From assembly GCF_017168235.1 (NCBI RefSeq), contig NZ_JABFAO010000010.1, forward strand, positions 62,001 through 126,000: DNA of 64,000 nucleotides, written 5' to 3'. The position numbers were made by a program, and so were the translations under genes. The notes under the pieces are model-generated. The model saw only the letters and a list, made by a program, of their open reading frames with translations, made no database searches and was not told the origin of the DNA. How positions within the stretch are numbered: the stretch's first letter is position 1; each line of letters opens with the position of its first letter. Of this stretch, positions 38,807 to 47,439 are shown in pieces. Source of the DNA: Rhodococcus sp. KRD197 (GTDB lineage: Bacteria; Actinomycetota; Actinomycetes; Mycobacteriales; Mycobacteriaceae).

Positions 38807-39508
38807 TTACGCGGTGGCGATGGTAATCGTTGCTGTACCGACCAGCAGGCCGGGGGTGACAGCGTCGGTCCCGAACGTGTCGTTCAGCAGGCCGGCCGCG
38901 GTCTCGGAGATCAAGACCTGGGTGCCCTGCAGAATTGCGTTGTCGCCTTCGGTCCGCAGCGGCTGCAGGGTTGCGCCGTCGAGGTCGAAGATGACGGCGT
39001 CCTCGGCTGCGACCTCGCCGTTGACGGTGGCGGTGCCCATGAGTTCCGATGTGCCCGGGTCGATGACGAAGTCGGTCAGCTCGACGACGGTCTCGCCTGC
39101 GGTGAGGGACAGTCCGCTTCCGTCGTGCATGATCTCGCCCTGAACGTAGGGGCCATCGATGGAACCGGGCTCGTAGTACGTGACCTCACCACCGGTGATC
39201 GGGAAGATGAGGGATCCGTCGGCGAGAGCTGCGGTTCCGACGGTGCCCGGGGTCAGGCCGAGGGTGGTCAGCGCGTCGGTGAAGCCCATGTCGAGTGCCA
39301 CGGCGGTGTCGACGCCGTTGCTGAGGTCGTCGACCTCGGCTACAGGCTCGACCATTTCTTCGGTCTCGGTCATGCTGTCCTCGGACGTGACTGCCGAAGT
39401 TGTCTCTGCCGCTGGCGATTCTGCGTCGTCACTCGAGCAGGCAGCGAGAGGTACGAGGGTCATTGCACCAACTGCGGTGGCGGCCATGACTTTACGGATG
39501 GAGATCAT
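38807..39508 (-). CDS. secreted lipoprotein of unknown function
   Basis: This 233-residue protein has a signal peptide with lipobox LAAC (Cys about residue 24) and an acidic Ser/Thr/Glu linker (SPAAETTSAVTSEDSMTETE). A beta-rich domain follows: LIFPITGGEVTYYEPGSIDG, LTAGETVVELTDFVIDPGTS, ILQGTQVLISETAAGLLND. I recall similar actinobacterial lipoproteins without an assigned role; HtaA-like domains look broadly similar, but I could not confirm a match. AAAGGTAG precedes ATG 39508. It is 36 bases upstream of the Mo-oxidoreductase gene on the same strand, so it may be part of that operon. Confidence 0.78.
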   Translation of the reverse strand: MISIRKVMAATAVGAMTLVPLAACSSDDAESPAAETTSAVTSEDSMTETEEMVEPVAEVDDLSNGVDTAVALDMGFTDALTTLGLTPGTVGTAALADGSLIFPITGGEVTYYEPGSIDGPYVQGEIMHDGSGLSLTAGETVVELTDFVIDPGTSELMGTATVNGEVAAEDAVIFDLDGATLQPLRTEGDNAILQGTQVLISETAAGLLNDTFGTDAVTPGLLVGTATITIATA

Positions 39509-39890
39509 GTCGTTTCTACCTTTCGTTTGCTCACGTCTTGAGCGTTATGGGTTATTCGCCGCTGCGGCCGAGTCGGATGGGTTGTATCCGACAACTGCCG
39601 CTCAGTGCGGCGATTCGCGTGTGCTGAGCCCGCGAAGCTCAGGGTCGTGAGTCGTCGTTCTTCTGTCGAAGGGTGCAGCTGATTGCCTCCGTAGAACCAG
39701 GTTGCCACGGTTTTCGGGTCTCATGTGTACGGAATGTCCGATTTCGCTACTCGTAGTAGGCCCGTGTCGCGTTCGAGACCGGCCCGATATGGAACCGTTA
39801 TTCAACGCGCGCGATGGGCTCGAATAGGCCGCCCGCGACAACGAATCGATACGCTTCAGAGCCATCGGATCGGTCTTCGGAAGGCAATCA
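39509..39890. other. gene-free stretch between lipoprotein and sulfurtransferase
   Basis: This 382-base stretch is a divergent promoter region. It contains a short symmetric element CTACT-CGT-AGTAG at 39747-39759. No convincing frame, RNA or terminator was seen. Confidence 0.6.
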
Positions 39891-40733
39891 ATGACAGTCA
39901 CGCGCGACGTCGACGAGCTGAAGGCAGCGCTCGGCAGCCTGGTACCTCCCGTTCTGCTCGATGTGCGCTGGGCGTTGGGCGATCCTGACGGGCACCGCCA
40001 CTACCTCGACGCGCACATCCCCGGCGCGGTGTACGTCGACCTGCCTACCGAGCTTGCCGCACCCGGGACACCCGAACTCGGACGCCACCCGCTGCCGTCT
40101 GTAAATACCTTGCAGGCTGCGGCACGCAGGTGGGGCATCAGTTCGCGAGTACCGGTGGTGGTCTACGACGACGCCGGCAACCTCGCCGCCGCGCGGGCCT
40201 GGTGGCTGCTGCGGTGGGCCGGGCTGAAGGACGTGACCATGCTCGACGGCGGACTCGGTGCCTGGACGGCCGCCGGCTACGAGACGGCTGCGGGTCAGGA
40301 GTATGCCCTCGTAGAGGGAGACATCGAACTGGGCGAGGGCCACCTACCGACGCTCACCGCCGACGAGGCAGCAGCGCGGGCCGAGTCCGGCACCCTGCTC
40401 GATGCCCGAGCCGTCGAGCGCTACCGCGGCATCACCGAACCGATCGACCCGCGAGCAGGGCACATCCCGGGCGCCGTCAGTGCCCCGACCTCAGGCAACC
40501 TCGACTCGGACGGACTGTTCCTCACCCCCGCCGCCCTGAGTGAACGATTCGCTGATCTCGACGGACCGGTGGGCGTCTACTGCGGCTCCGGGGTGAACGC
40601 GGCACACGAAATCGCAGCTCTTGCCATGATCGGCGTCGACGCCGCGCTCTACCCGGGGTCGTGGTCGCAGTGGTCGAACGACCCGAAGCGCCCGGTCGCG
40701 ACAGGCCCCTCAGAATTCAACCCCTCAGAATGA
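39891..40733 (+). CDS. thiosulfate/3-mercaptopyruvate sulfurtransferase
   Basis: This 280-residue protein has tandem rhodanese domains. The first (residues 8-130) is inactive-type, with YLDAHIPGAVYVD and AWWLLRWAGL. The second (150-270) holds the active-site loop VYCGSGVNAA with the persulfide-forming Cys. The loop CGSGV is the mercaptopyruvate/thiosulfate type. It transfers sulfane sulfur to acceptors such as cyanide or thioredoxin. ATG 39891 is used. The 3' end overlaps the convergent GMC gene by 17 bases, where CCCCTCAGAAT occurs twice in tandem. Confidence 0.9.
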   Translation: MTVTRDVDELKAALGSLVPPVLLDVRWALGDPDGHRHYLDAHIPGAVYVDLPTELAAPGTPELGRHPLPSVNTLQAAARRWGISSRVPVVVYDDAGNLAAARAWWLLRWAGLKDVTMLDGGLGAWTAAGYETAAGQEYALVEGDIELGEGHLPTLTADEAAARAESGTLLDARAVERYRGITEPIDPRAGHIPGAVSAPTSGNLDSDGLFLTPAALSERFADLDGPVGVYCGSGVNAAHEIAALAMIGVDAALYPGSWSQWSNDPKRPVATGPSEFNPSE

Positions 40734-42291
40734 GGTCCGAGGCCTTCTCCCCGATGAGGACGGCAGGTGCGTGGGTGTGGCCTCGGATGATGGTCGGCAT
40801 TATCGACGCGTCGGCCACTCGAAGCTTGTCGACGCCGCGCACTCGGAGATCGGGCGCGACGACACTCGTCGAATCGTTGCCCATCCGGCATGTGCTCACC
40901 GGGTGATACAGCGTGTGCGCGTTCTGCTCCAACGCCTCGGTGAGTAGATCATCCGGGTCTCCGCTCGGGCGAACGATGTTGCCCAGCAGCCCTTTCAGTG
41001 CCGGTTGCGATGCGATGTAGGTGCACATGCGCAAGCCCTCGATCATCGCGGCCCGGTCGGCGCCCTCGGGATCGCTGAGGTAGTTGGGTTCGATGATCGG
41101 TTTGGCTGTCGGATCCGCGGATCGGAGGCTGATCTCGCCGCGGCTCTCCGGCTTGAGCAAAATCGATCCGATCACGGCAGCATGCGCATCGGGGGCGATG
41201 AGACCCTCGTCGAAGAACGGCGCAGGTGCGTAGATCAATTCGACGTCCGGCAACTTCAGACCGTCGCGACTTCGCATGAAGCCGTACGCCTCGCCAACGT
41301 TCGAGGTGAGCATTCCGCGGCGCCGAACGAGGTAGTTGATCAGCTGCGGGATCTTCTCGGCGAAGAACAGCGAGTCGCGCTCGACACTCCAGCCGATCAG
41401 TGCGGACAGGTGATCGGTAAGGTTCTTGCCGACCTGCGGTGCATGATGTTTGACGGTGATGCCGTGCGCAGCCAGTTGCTCTCGGTCGCCGATCCCGGAG
41501 TGCATCAACAGCATAGGTGTGTTGACAGCACCGCCGGCCAGCACCACTTCCTTGGTGGCCCGGGCGGTTCTCGTGACACCGGCGCGGACGTACTCGACGC
41601 CGACGGCGGCGGATCCGTCGAAAATTACCCGCGTTACATGGGCTTCGGTCAGCACCGTGAGATTCGAGCGTTTGCGGATCGGCTTCAGATACGCATCGGC
41701 GGTACTCCACCGCGCACCGCGCTTCTGGTTCACCATCGTCTGCGAGAAGCCCTTCGGCTCCGGTAGATTCGCCTCCTCCACGGGAAAGCCTGCCTGCTGG
41801 ACGGCTTCGAGGAAGGACTGTGTCAATGCGCGCGGGCTTCGCTGGTTGGACACCACCAACGGCCCCGCCTGCCCGGCGTCGAGGGCCGTGGTGTTCTCGA
41901 TGCTCTCGATCTTGCGGAAGTACGGCACCACGTTCTCGAAGGACCATGTCGAGTCCGACAGCGATGCCCATTCGTCGTAGTCGGCGGCGAAGCCGCGCAC
42001 CCACATCATCGCGTTCATCGAAGACGATCCGCCGAGCATCTTGCCGCGCGGCCAGAAGATGCTGCGTCCCTTCAGTTCCGGCTGCGGCTCGCAGTCGTAG
42101 TTCCAGTCGACGTCGCTGCGGAACAGCTTCGAGAACGCGGCAGGAATGTGCGCGAACTTGTTCTTGTCCTCGGGGCCGGCCTCGAGGAGGACGACGGAGT
42201 TGCGCGGGTCTGCGCTCAACCGATTGGCCAGCACGGCGCCGGACGATCCAGCCCCGACCACCACGTAGTCAGCTATCACCTGATCAGACAT
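40717..42291 (-). CDS. GMC-family FAD oxidoreductase (choline-dehydrogenase-like)
   Basis: This 524-residue flavoenzyme has the N-terminal dinucleotide fold YVVVGAGSSGAVLANRL, GMC signature 1 (RGKMLGGSSSMNAMMWVRG) and signature 2 (GAVNTPMLLMHSGIG). The C-terminal catalytic His is in TLYHPVSTCRMG, and GHTHAPAVLIGEKASD closes it. It oxidises an alcohol to an aldehyde. The substrate is not choline for certain. ATG 42291 is 8 bases after the stop of the aldehyde dehydrogenase gene, so the two form an operon turning an alcohol into an acid. Confidence 0.92.
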   Translation of the reverse strand: MSDQVIADYVVVGAGSSGAVLANRLSADPRNSVVLLEAGPEDKNKFAHIPAAFSKLFRSDVDWNYDCEPQPELKGRSIFWPRGKMLGGSSSMNAMMWVRGFAADYDEWASLSDSTWSFENVVPYFRKIESIENTTALDAGQAGPLVVSNQRSPRALTQSFLEAVQQAGFPVEEANLPEPKGFSQTMVNQKRGARWSTADAYLKPIRKRSNLTVLTEAHVTRVIFDGSAAVGVEYVRAGVTRTARATKEVVLAGGAVNTPMLLMHSGIGDREQLAAHGITVKHHAPQVGKNLTDHLSALIGWSVERDSLFFAEKIPQLINYLVRRRGMLTSNVGEAYGFMRSRDGLKLPDVELIYAPAPFFDEGLIAPDAHAAVIGSILLKPESRGEISLRSADPTAKPIIEPNYLSDPEGADRAAMIEGLRMCTYIASQPALKGLLGNIVRPSGDPDDLLTEALEQNAHTLYHPVSTCRMGNDSTSVVAPDLRVRGVDKLRVADASIMPTIIRGHTHAPAVLIGEKASDLILRG

Positions 42292-42299
42292 GGTTCTCC

Positions 42300-44042
42300 T
42301 CACCCACGCAGTGCGGACGCGAAAATGGCGGGCAATTTCGCCCAGGACGGACTTCCGGCGAAAGCGGTCAGCAAGCGCCCGGTCGTCGCTGCCGTGCGAT
42401 TGGTGACGAACCACGGCGGCTTCGGTGAGATGGTCCACTCCTGGTTGAGCAACGAGCGTGGCGACGGACGGAATGGTCCCCGCACCACCGTCCGCTCGGC
42501 ACCGTCGATGAGAAGAGCGTTGTGCACGATGCCGATTCCGCTCTGGATGTCCTCGATGGTGTGCCCGGGGAACGCCCCCCACGTCGCGGCGGGACTGAGG
42601 AATGCCAGACCGGTCCACGCGTTGACGGCGATCGAACCATAGCGCAGGTCTGCGAGCATGTTCTCGAACCGAGAACCCATCTCGGCAATGGTCTTCGGAT
42701 GTGCGATCACGTTCACACCCAGCGTTCCGATGAACTGCTCGTTCACCGTGGCGACGGCCTGACGGGCGAATTGGTCTCCCTCGTAGGGAAGTTCGACGAT
42801 CCCCAGCACGGGTGCGAAGTACTCCGTGTTGAGCAGGGTGGTCTCCTCGCCGGGATCGAGGTCCTCGATGAGAATGCGGCCGCCGGCAAGTCGGTGAGCG
42901 CTGGGGTAACTGTCCACCGCCGACTCCACGCGTCCGTTGCTGCCCGGGTAGTAGGCGCGGCGCTCCGGCGCCGACGCGAGCGCGCTGCGCACTGCGGCGA
43001 CGAACTCGTCGCGCTGCTTCCACCCGGACGAAACCACGACGACCTGCGAGGCCACGCAATTGTATCCACCGTTGTGAAGTCGTTGTGTGGCTACATGTTC
43101 GGCTTGATACTTGATGTCCGCGCTGCTCCATTCGCCGGGCAGCACGATCGTCGGCGAGACTCCCCCCAGTTCGCTGGTCATCGGCTTGGTCAGCAGCGGA
43201 TCGCCGACGGCCTTGCGGGCGGCACCGGTCTCACCCGGCCCGAACACGATCGCGTCGTGCGTGACAGCACTGCCGGTCATGTGAACGTGATCGACTAGAT
43301 GATGACCGACGAGATAGGTGCCGACCGCTGCTCCGCCCGTCAGTATTCGAACAGCTCCGACAGCGATCAGCGGAGCCAGTATCTTGGTCAGCACCGGCAG
43401 CATCGGGTCTGTGATCGGGTTGAGCTTCAACGCCACGACCCGGTTGTTGGCGATCAGTTCGTACAGCGTGTCGAGCGGAGCGATCGACATGATGTTGCCC
43501 GCTCCGAGTACGACCCCGATGCCCTGTGTGTCCGAGGGCGTGAGCTGCGCGAGACCCGCTGTTTGCTTCGCGGTGTCGGCGTCGACTCCGGGTTCGAGCC
43601 AGACCTGCGCGCTGAAACCGTTGAGCAGGAGTTTGTCGAAGACTCCTCGCGGGAGTACCTCCACCGTCGTGCGGCCTCCGGGGGCGGAACCGAACTCGGC
43701 ACCGTCGAGCGGGCTGTTTCCTTCGTCGAGCGCGCGAAGCGTCTGCGCGATGGTGGCCGTGCCGCCGGCGAAGGCATACGGTCCCGATATCCATTCCTCA
43801 CCCACCAACGGCGACGAGTCGTCGAGTCCCTTGATGGAGACCGCAGCAGCGACCCATTCCGCCGCGTGCCGCACCGTGAGGTCACGGACACGCTCGATCA
43901 GCTCGCGTCGCTTGCGCAACGACAGCGAAGCCCAGGTCTTTTCACCGCCGTGCAGGTCCTCGAGAGCCGAGTCGATCCCGGTGCGGGTCTCGGCGTCGGA
44001 GGCATCGGCGACGTGCAGATGGCTGTCGGTTCGATCGGTCAA
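42300..44042 (-). CDS. aldehyde dehydrogenase-family protein (long form)
   Basis: This 580-residue protein belongs to the ALDH superfamily but is longer than the usual 480-510 residues. The catalytic glutamate is in TSELGGVSPTIVL and the nucleophile in GGYNCVASQVVVV. NAD-binding elements include GVVLGAGNIMSIAPLD. About 60 extra C-terminal residues follow the usual end (GPFRPSPRSLLNQEWTISPK). It starts at TTG 44042 with AGTGAG five bases upstream. It precedes the GMC gene in an operon and is divergent from a PucR regulator, a layout expected for an inducible alcohol/aldehyde catabolic pair. Confidence 0.86.
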   Translation of the reverse strand: MTDRTDSHLHVADASDAETRTGIDSALEDLHGGEKTWASLSLRKRRELIERVRDLTVRHAAEWVAAAVSIKGLDDSSPLVGEEWISGPYAFAGGTATIAQTLRALDEGNSPLDGAEFGSAPGGRTTVEVLPRGVFDKLLLNGFSAQVWLEPGVDADTAKQTAGLAQLTPSDTQGIGVVLGAGNIMSIAPLDTLYELIANNRVVALKLNPITDPMLPVLTKILAPLIAVGAVRILTGGAAVGTYLVGHHLVDHVHMTGSAVTHDAIVFGPGETGAARKAVGDPLLTKPMTSELGGVSPTIVLPGEWSSADIKYQAEHVATQRLHNGGYNCVASQVVVVSSGWKQRDEFVAAVRSALASAPERRAYYPGSNGRVESAVDSYPSAHRLAGGRILIEDLDPGEETTLLNTEYFAPVLGIVELPYEGDQFARQAVATVNEQFIGTLGVNVIAHPKTIAEMGSRFENMLADLRYGSIAVNAWTGLAFLSPAATWGAFPGHTIEDIQSGIGIVHNALLIDGAERTVVRGPFRPSPRSLLNQEWTISPKPPWFVTNRTAATTGRLLTAFAGSPSWAKLPAIFASALRG

Positions 44043-44196
44043 TTCGGCTCACTCGTCTCGTTCGGTCTGGCGACGCAGGTGCCTGTGATTGTCGTCTTCC
44101 CGGTCGTTGCGGCGCCATAGGCGCCCGCAGCTCAGCTCGATGATCTTGTTGTGCGATGGCACAAGCTGGGTGTGGCGCGGAGCACAGTAGGCGGGC

Positions 44197-44209
44197 TAGC
44201 CTGGGCCGA
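44197..44209 (+). promoter_or_regulatory. -10 element with leaderless start of the second PucR gene
   Basis: TAGCCT at 44197-44202 ends 6 bases before ATG 44209, and no Shine-Dalgarno is present. Confidence 0.55.
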
Positions 44210-45378
44210 TGGCGAACACGAACTCGGTCATCGCACCCAGCGCCAGCGAGCTGGCCGCGCCCCTGTTGGACGCCGTGGAGGAAATGGCCGACGAATTGGT
44301 CCGCCGCATACTGTCCGCCGAGCACGCCTACGCTGAATCCACGCTGTTGAGCACCGATCAACTTCGCGGCGCCTGCCTGGCGAATATCACCGAGATGATC
44401 GTCGATCTGGCAGGCGAACGACCGGTCGACCTCGACGCCGCGAGAGCCGCGGGGCGACTCAAAGCCGAGCAGGGAGTGCCGCTCGCCGCGCTGTTGCACG
44501 CGTTTCGATTGGGCGGTCGCCTCATCTGGGAAGAACTCATGGCGCGCTCCGACGGCGACGCCTCGCGCACCCTGCTCGAGATGGCCGCTCAAGTGTGGGC
44601 ACTGGTCGACGTCTGCTCCGACGCAGCCGCCGAGGCCTACCGGATCAGCGTCGACACCCGCGCCGAGCAGGATGCCGACAGTAGGCGCCGGCTGGTGCGT
44701 GCATTGTTCGCCGAGGGAGCCAACTCAGCGTCCGTTGCCGACGCGCTGCGAACCTTCCGCATACCCGAACGCGGCAGCTTCGTCGTCGTGTTCGCGGATG
44801 CGCGGTGCGCGAGAAGTCGGTGCGCCGAGATCTCCGCTCCCGGCGTCGAGACGGTCTGGGACACCGCGGTCGACGGAGTGGTCGGGCTGTTCTTCGCCCA
44901 AACGGACGCAGCGCTGGACGCCGTTATCGACGGTATCGCGGACGGAACTGGAAACATCGGCGTCAGTGCGGTGTTCGGGTCATCATCCGCTATACCCAGG
45001 GCTGTCGAGCAGGCGCGGCTGGCGCGCGCATGTGCCGTCGTCGACGACGGGGCCTCCACCCGCTACGAATCGGTCCCGATACCGCTGCTGCTCGTAGGCA
45101 ATCGCGTCGCGGCCCGCATCGCGTCGCGTCAGATCCTCGGCGGGCTCCTCGCTCTGCCCGAGGAGGAGCGAAGCAGTCTTCTCACCACCTTGGACGTGTG
45201 GTTTCGATCCGGGGGGTCGACGAGCGACGCTGCCGCCCACCTGCACTACCACCGCAACACGGTGTTGTACCGGCTCCGGCGGATCGGCGAGCTGACCGGC
45301 CGCGACTTCCTCGACCCGATTCAGGCCTCGGAGTTGTTCGTCGGGTTGCGGGCGCACCAGCTGTGCGCCCGCACCTGA
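44209..45378 (+). CDS. PucR-family transcriptional regulator (beside ALDH-GMC)
   Basis: This 389-residue protein has an N-terminal helical sensor half (residues 10-160, including [20 protein letters not shown], close to the same segment in the first PucR protein). Its C-terminal helix-turn-helix is [20 protein letters not shown]. It is divergent from the aldehyde dehydrogenase gene (166 bases between starts) and ends 6 bases before the convergent GH16 gene. It probably controls the ALDH-GMC operon in response to the substrate. Confidence 0.88.
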   Translation: MANTNSVIAPSASELAAPLLDAVEEMADELVRRILSAEHAYAESTLLSTDQLRGACLANITEMIVDLAGERPVDLDAARAAGRLKAEQGVPLAALLHAFRLGGRLIWEELMARSDGDASRTLLEMAAQVWALVDVCSDAAAEAYRISVDTRAEQDADSRRRLVRALFAEGANSASVADALRTFRIPERGSFVVVFADARCARSRCAEISAPGVETVWDTAVDGVVGLFFAQTDAALDAVIDGIADGTGNIGVSAVFGSSSAIPRAVEQARLARACAVVDDGASTRYESVPIPLLLVGNRVAARIASRQILGGLLALPEEERSSLLTTLDVWFRSGGSTSDAAAHLHYHRNTVLYRLRRIGELTGRDFLDPIQASELFVGLRAHQLCART

Positions 45379-45384
45379 CGCGAG

Positions 45385-46338
45385 TCAGTTGATGCGACTC
45401 GCTTTGACCCAGTCCACGCTCATCGTCTGCGGGAACCGCGTAGAGGCCGGAACTTTGCCGACCCAATCGTTGCCGACGGCCAGGTTGAACAACACGTAGT
45501 GCGGCCAGGCGCCGGAGAAGGGAGTCCAGTTCCCGCCCATTGCTTCGTACTGGGCCTTCGTCACCGTGTAGTGCGCGGTGCCGTCGACGAACCACGTAAT
45601 TCGATCCGGGTACCAATCGACCCGATATGTGTGAAATCCGTCGGAAAGCGGGGGGATGTCACTACCCGTCTTGATATCTGTATTCGAATTGTTTACTGCG
45701 GGCCCGTGAATATTGAAGGACGGTCCGTATGTTCCTGGAATTTCCACGATATCTATTTCGCCCTGACGCGGCCAACTGTATTCATGGCCCGGTTCCAGGC
45801 CCAATAACCAGAATGCGGGGAGCAGCCCCGCCTGCTGCGGCATCCTGATGGATGCTTCCAGACGCACCGGCGGGGTTACGGATTGTTTTCCGATACTCAC
45901 GACCCGGGCGCTGGTGAAGTTGTTGGGTGTACCTTTCCTGTCCGGTGGTCGTTCCTTGCGTGCGGTGATGTTCAACGACCCACCATTGACCGATGCGTTG
46001 TTGGTTGAATCGGTGTAGTACTGCTGTTCACCCGAAGTTGCTCCCCACCGGCCTATTTGGAATCCCCAATTGTTGGGATCGACCGCTCCGTTGCCGTTGA
46101 ACTGATCCTCCCAGAGCAGCGTCGTCGGCGCCGGCGGAGATGTCACCGGCGGAGTTGTCACCGGCGGCTGCGTCGTCGTGAGAGTCGTGGTGGGGGCAGG
46201 TGGTGTGGTCGGACGGGGATAAAAGGGATTCTCCAGGCGAGGAAATGAAACGGTCGGGCGAGGCGGCGGCGGGTTGAACGGATATGTGTAGGGGGCAGCC
46301 AAAATGACCGGTGCCATTGCGAGCGCGATCCACTTCAT
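45385..46338 (-). CDS. secreted glycoside hydrolase family 16 protein
   Basis: This 317-residue exported enzyme has a short signal peptide (WIALAMAPVILAAPYTY), a Pro/Thr linker (TTTLTTTQPPVTTPPVTS), then a GH16 jelly-roll. Its catalytic motif EIDIVEIPG carries the nucleophile and acid/base glutamates. The substrate-binding part includes FWLLGLEPGHEYSWPRQGE. GH16 enzymes cleave beta-1,3 or beta-1,4 glucans. Base composition is clearly lower in GC than its neighbours, with A/T-ending codons, suggesting recent acquisition. ATG 46338 is used. Confidence 0.9.
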   Translation of the reverse strand: MKWIALAMAPVILAAPYTYPFNPPPPRPTVSFPRLENPFYPRPTTPPAPTTTLTTTQPPVTTPPVTSPPAPTTLLWEDQFNGNGAVDPNNWGFQIGRWGATSGEQQYYTDSTNNASVNGGSLNITARKERPPDRKGTPNNFTSARVVSIGKQSVTPPVRLEASIRMPQQAGLLPAFWLLGLEPGHEYSWPRQGEIDIVEIPGTYGPSFNIHGPAVNNSNTDIKTGSDIPPLSDGFHTYRVDWYPDRITWFVDGTAHYTVTKAQYEAMGGNWTPFSGAWPHYVLFNLAVGNDWVGKVPASTRFPQTMSVDWVKASRIN

Positions 46339-46565
46339 GAGCGTATTCCTGTCATGTCAATTGTGGAGGAACAAATGCATGAGAAAGGTCTAGCACGAAG
46401 TTAATGCAATCAATGATCGGAAAGACAAGAAGAAACAATTGTGCATCGGCACGGTGGGAAACGCTTGGGAATTTACGGTCAGTATTTCCGATTCTGCTGC
46501 CGACTGCCGAGTAGCGGTTTGTTTCGCGTTGGCAAGGATCGGACCGTGAAGGGCCGAACGGGGAG
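46339..46565. other. AT-richer spacer upstream of the GH16 gene
   Basis: The 227 bases between the GH16 start and the tRNA share the lower GC of the GH16 gene. No gene is apparent. It may hold the GH16 promoter. Confidence 0.5.
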
Positions 46566-46636
46566 AGCCGGTGACGGGAATCGAACCCGCCTCTCAACCT
46601 TGGGAAGGTCGCATTCTACCAATGAACTACACCGGC
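46566..46636 (-). tRNA. tRNA-Gly (CCC)
   Basis: Read on the minus strand the molecule has a 7-bp acceptor stem (GCCGGTG with CACCGGC), an anticodon stem CGACC/GGTTG enclosing the loop TTCCCAA, and the T-arm GCGGGTTCGATTCCCGT. The anticodon is CCC, decoding GGG. No CCA is encoded. A tRNA-Gly also lies just upstream of dcd in M. tuberculosis, from memory. Confidence 0.95.
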
Positions 46637-46741
46637 GCGGGCAGGGCCGGGGGCCCTGCGCCGGACTACTTTAGCACCGCCCCCGGGTGCCCTGATCGGT
46701 GTGGTCGCGCGGCCGGTCCAGCCATCCACCAGTGCAGACGT

Positions 46742-46754
46742 TAACCTTCCGCTG
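46742..46754 (+). promoter_or_regulatory. -10 element with leaderless start of dcd
   Basis: TAACCT at 46742-46747 is followed by 6 bases and the GTG start. No Shine-Dalgarno sequence is present. Confidence 0.55.
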
Positions 46755-47332
46755 TGCTGCTTTCCGACCGCGACATCCGAGCCGAAGTATCCGCCGGCAA
46801 CCTGGGCATCGACCCGTTCGACGCCTCGATGGTTCAGCCGTCGAGCGTCGACGTGCGGCTCGACAAGCTCTTTCGCGTCTTCAACAACACCCGATACACC
46901 CACATCGATCCGTCGAAACAGCAGGACGAGCTGACCTCTCTCGTCGAACCGGCCGAGGGTGAACCGTTCGTGCTGCACCCCGGGGAGTTCGTACTCGGGT
47001 CGACACTCGAGCTCACCACGCTTCCCGACTACCTGGCCGGGCGGCTCGAGGGCAAGAGCTCACTCGGGCGACTCGGCCTGCTGACGCACTCGACGGCCGG
47101 ATTCATCGACCCGGGATTCAGCGGCCACATCACCCTCGAGCTGTCCAATGTGGCGAACCTGCCGATCACCCTGTGGCCAGGGATGAAGATCGGTCAGCTG
47201 TGCCTGTTCCGGTTGTCGAGTCCGTCCGAGCACCCGTACGGAAGCGCCTCGGTGGGGTCGAAGTACCAGGGGCAACGGGGCCCGACACCGTCGAAGGCAT
47301 ACCTGAACTTCGTTCGGTCACCCACCGACTGA
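46754..47332 (+). CDS. dcd: dCTP deaminase (dUMP-forming type)
   Basis: This 192-residue homotrimeric enzyme has the Dcd/dUTPase fold. It begins [20 protein letters not shown], then [14 protein letters not shown], with the nucleotide-binding [20 protein letters not shown] containing the catalytic Arg/Ser and [15 protein letters not shown] carrying the conserved Asp. In M. tuberculosis this type converts dCTP directly to dUMP, supplying thymidylate synthase and limiting dUTP. It starts at GTG 46754 with a leaderless signal. Confidence 0.93.
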   Translation: MLLSDRDIRAEVSAGNLGIDPFDASMVQPSSVDVRLDKLFRVFNNTRYTHIDPSKQQDELTSLVEPAEGEPFVLHPGEFVLGSTLELTTLPDYLAGRLEGKSSLGRLGLLTHSTAGFIDPGFSGHITLELSNVANLPITLWPGMKIGQLCLFRLSSPSEHPYGSASVGSKYQGQRGPTPSKAYLNFVRSPTD

Positions 47333-47439
47333 GCCGTCGAAAGGTCTTTTCCGGAGCCCGCAACATGGTGCGTTCCCGGTTTTGGCGGTAGCCTTGGCGC
47401 TTGCCGAAGTGGGTCGGGACCTACCGGAGCGGGGTTTCG

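Noticed and set aside
39747..39759. Further copy of the beta-oxidation operator (CTACT-CGT-AGTAG)
   Set aside because: The half-sites are similar, but the spacing is three bases shorter and the neighbouring genes are not fatty-acid genes.
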